Positions 63,474 through 64,000 of a DNA stretch of 64,000 nt are shown here, in pieces. The DNA comes from CAYLNH01 sp964384625 (GTDB lineage: Bacteria; Verrucomicrobiota; Lentisphaeria; JABSQK01): positions 1 through 64,000 of the forward strand of contig CAYLNH010000008.1 of NCBI GenBank assembly GCA_964384625.1. Direction: 5' to 3'. Position numbers and translations under genes: made by a program. Below the pieces are notes generated by a model that saw only the letters and a list, made by a program, of their open reading frames with translations, did not search any database and was not told the origin of the DNA. Every line of letters starts with the position of its first letter. The first letter of the stretch is position 1.

Positions 63474-64000
63474 ATGCGATCGTTCAGAGAGCTCATTCGC
63501 GACCGAACGACGAAGCCCTTCATGGTCGGCGTCGAACTTGTCACTTCCCGCAGTACACTGGAATCCAAGGACGGCCGGAAGGTGACCAAACTGGCCGATG
63601 CCGCGACCGAGTGGGAGGCGGTGGACTGGGTCAGCATCACAGACAATGCCGGCGGCAATCCGATGCTGGCGCCGTCGACGCTGGGCCGTCGCGTCCTGGA
63701 CCGGGGGAAAGACGTCATTGTTCATCTTGCCTGCAAGGACCGCAACCGGAACGCCATCGAGTCGGTGGCCTGGCAATACCACTCCGAGGGGCTGCACAAC
63801 ATTCTGGCGTTGACCGGGGACTATCCGGTCAGCGGCTATCGCGGGATTGCCGCGCCGGTATTTGACCTGGACGCCTGTACGCTGTTGCGGATGCTGTCTG
63901 AGATGAACGACGGCCTGCAGGTCCCCGGCCGCAAACCGGGCAGCGTGATCGACCTGCCGGCCACCGATTTCTTCCTGGGCGCCGCGGTGTCGCCGTTCAA
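63474..64000 (+). CDS. methylenetetrahydrofolate reductase-like protein (5-prime part, runs off window)
   Basis: An open frame from ATG 63474, with AAAGGAG 9 nt upstream, continues to the window end (175 codons). MRSFRELIRDRTTKPFMVGV, then DWVSITDNAGGNPMLAPSTL and LHNILALTGDYPVSGYRG match the MetF fold, in which the NILALTGD segment lines the folate and flavin site. The usual N-terminal EFFPPK motif is replaced by VELVTSR. That places it in the divergent MTHFR-like branch seen with acetogenic or C1-linked pathways. The C-terminus is not available. Confidence 0.85.
   Translation, partial: MRSFRELIRDRTTKPFMVGVELVTSRSTLESKDGRKVTKLADAATEWEAVDWVSITDNAGGNPMLAPSTLGRRVLDRGKDVIVHLACKDRNRNAIESVAWQYHSEGLHNILALTGDYPVSGYRGIAAPVFDLDACTLLRMLSEMNDGLQVPGRKPGSVIDLPATDFFLGAAVSPF

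Overview
This is a G+C-rich window (about 60 percent or more, judged by eye) from a Gram-negative bacterium that reads most like a member of the PVC group, probably Lentisphaerota/Kiritimatiellota or a relative. The pointers are LPS genes (kdsD, waaA), two formylglycine-type sulfatases, many sugar oxidoreductases of the Gfo/Idh/MocA type, a D-lyxose isomerase-like cupin, a UroD-like methyltransferase, large secreted beta-propeller/PA14 proteins and planctomycete-style kinase and FHA proteins. The assignment is an inference; there is no rRNA or tRNA in the window. About 50 protein genes were accepted. Most long alternative reading frames are antisense shadows of these genes.

Layout. 1-6.1 kb: recA with a good sigma70-type promoter, a lyxose isomerase-like cupin, sppA, a repeat-rich gap of about 870 bp, a stand-alone Lrp/AsnC effector domain and a triple-FHA protein. 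6.2-11.3 kb: an AraC regulator divergent from a glycoside hydrolase, then a zinc-ribbon membrane kinase that lacks key catalytic residues. 11.7-18.4 kb: nrpR divergent from gdhA (nitrogen control), a membrane-anchored DUF2726 protein, xerD, and leuA preceded by a leucine-rich leader peptide with attenuator-like structure. 18.4-23.7 kb: a minus-strand operon cupin - Gfo/Idh/MocA - ClpP-like - SDR - FAD flavoprotein, probably sugar-acid catabolism. 23.9-32.4 kb: a secreted esterase, an M50-like protease with TPRs, a lipoprotein, a UroD-like protein, an HMA-permease fusion, an orphan double ABC permease and small membrane proteins. 32.5-38.9 kb: an NAD-dependent DNA ligase with an export signal, a SWIM-SNF2 ATPase with a lysine-rich partner, and a vapC remnant. 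39-48 kb: a secreted PA14 propeller protein, two cytoplasmic propeller enzymes, an AbiEii-type toxin pair and a sulfatase. 48.6-55.6 kb: trpF coupled to a MORN-variant protein, two secreted proteins, and divergent kdsD and waaA. 55.8-64 kb: AraC divergent from a second sulfatase, an aldo/keto reductase with ferredoxin-like clusters, a second Gfo/Idh/MocA gene, a TPR membrane protein, a lipoprotein and the start of a metF-like gene that runs off the end.

The strongest non-routine signals are: the leu leader peptide before leuA; a secretion signal on an otherwise complete LigA; the nrpR/gdhA divergon with two inverted repeats; a predicted pseudokinase; a near-palindromic 10-mer (AGGAGGTCCT and its complement) found 15 times, all inside genes; and several families of intergenic palindromic repeats. 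No CRISPR array, insertion sequence, prophage, rRNA or tRNA was seen.
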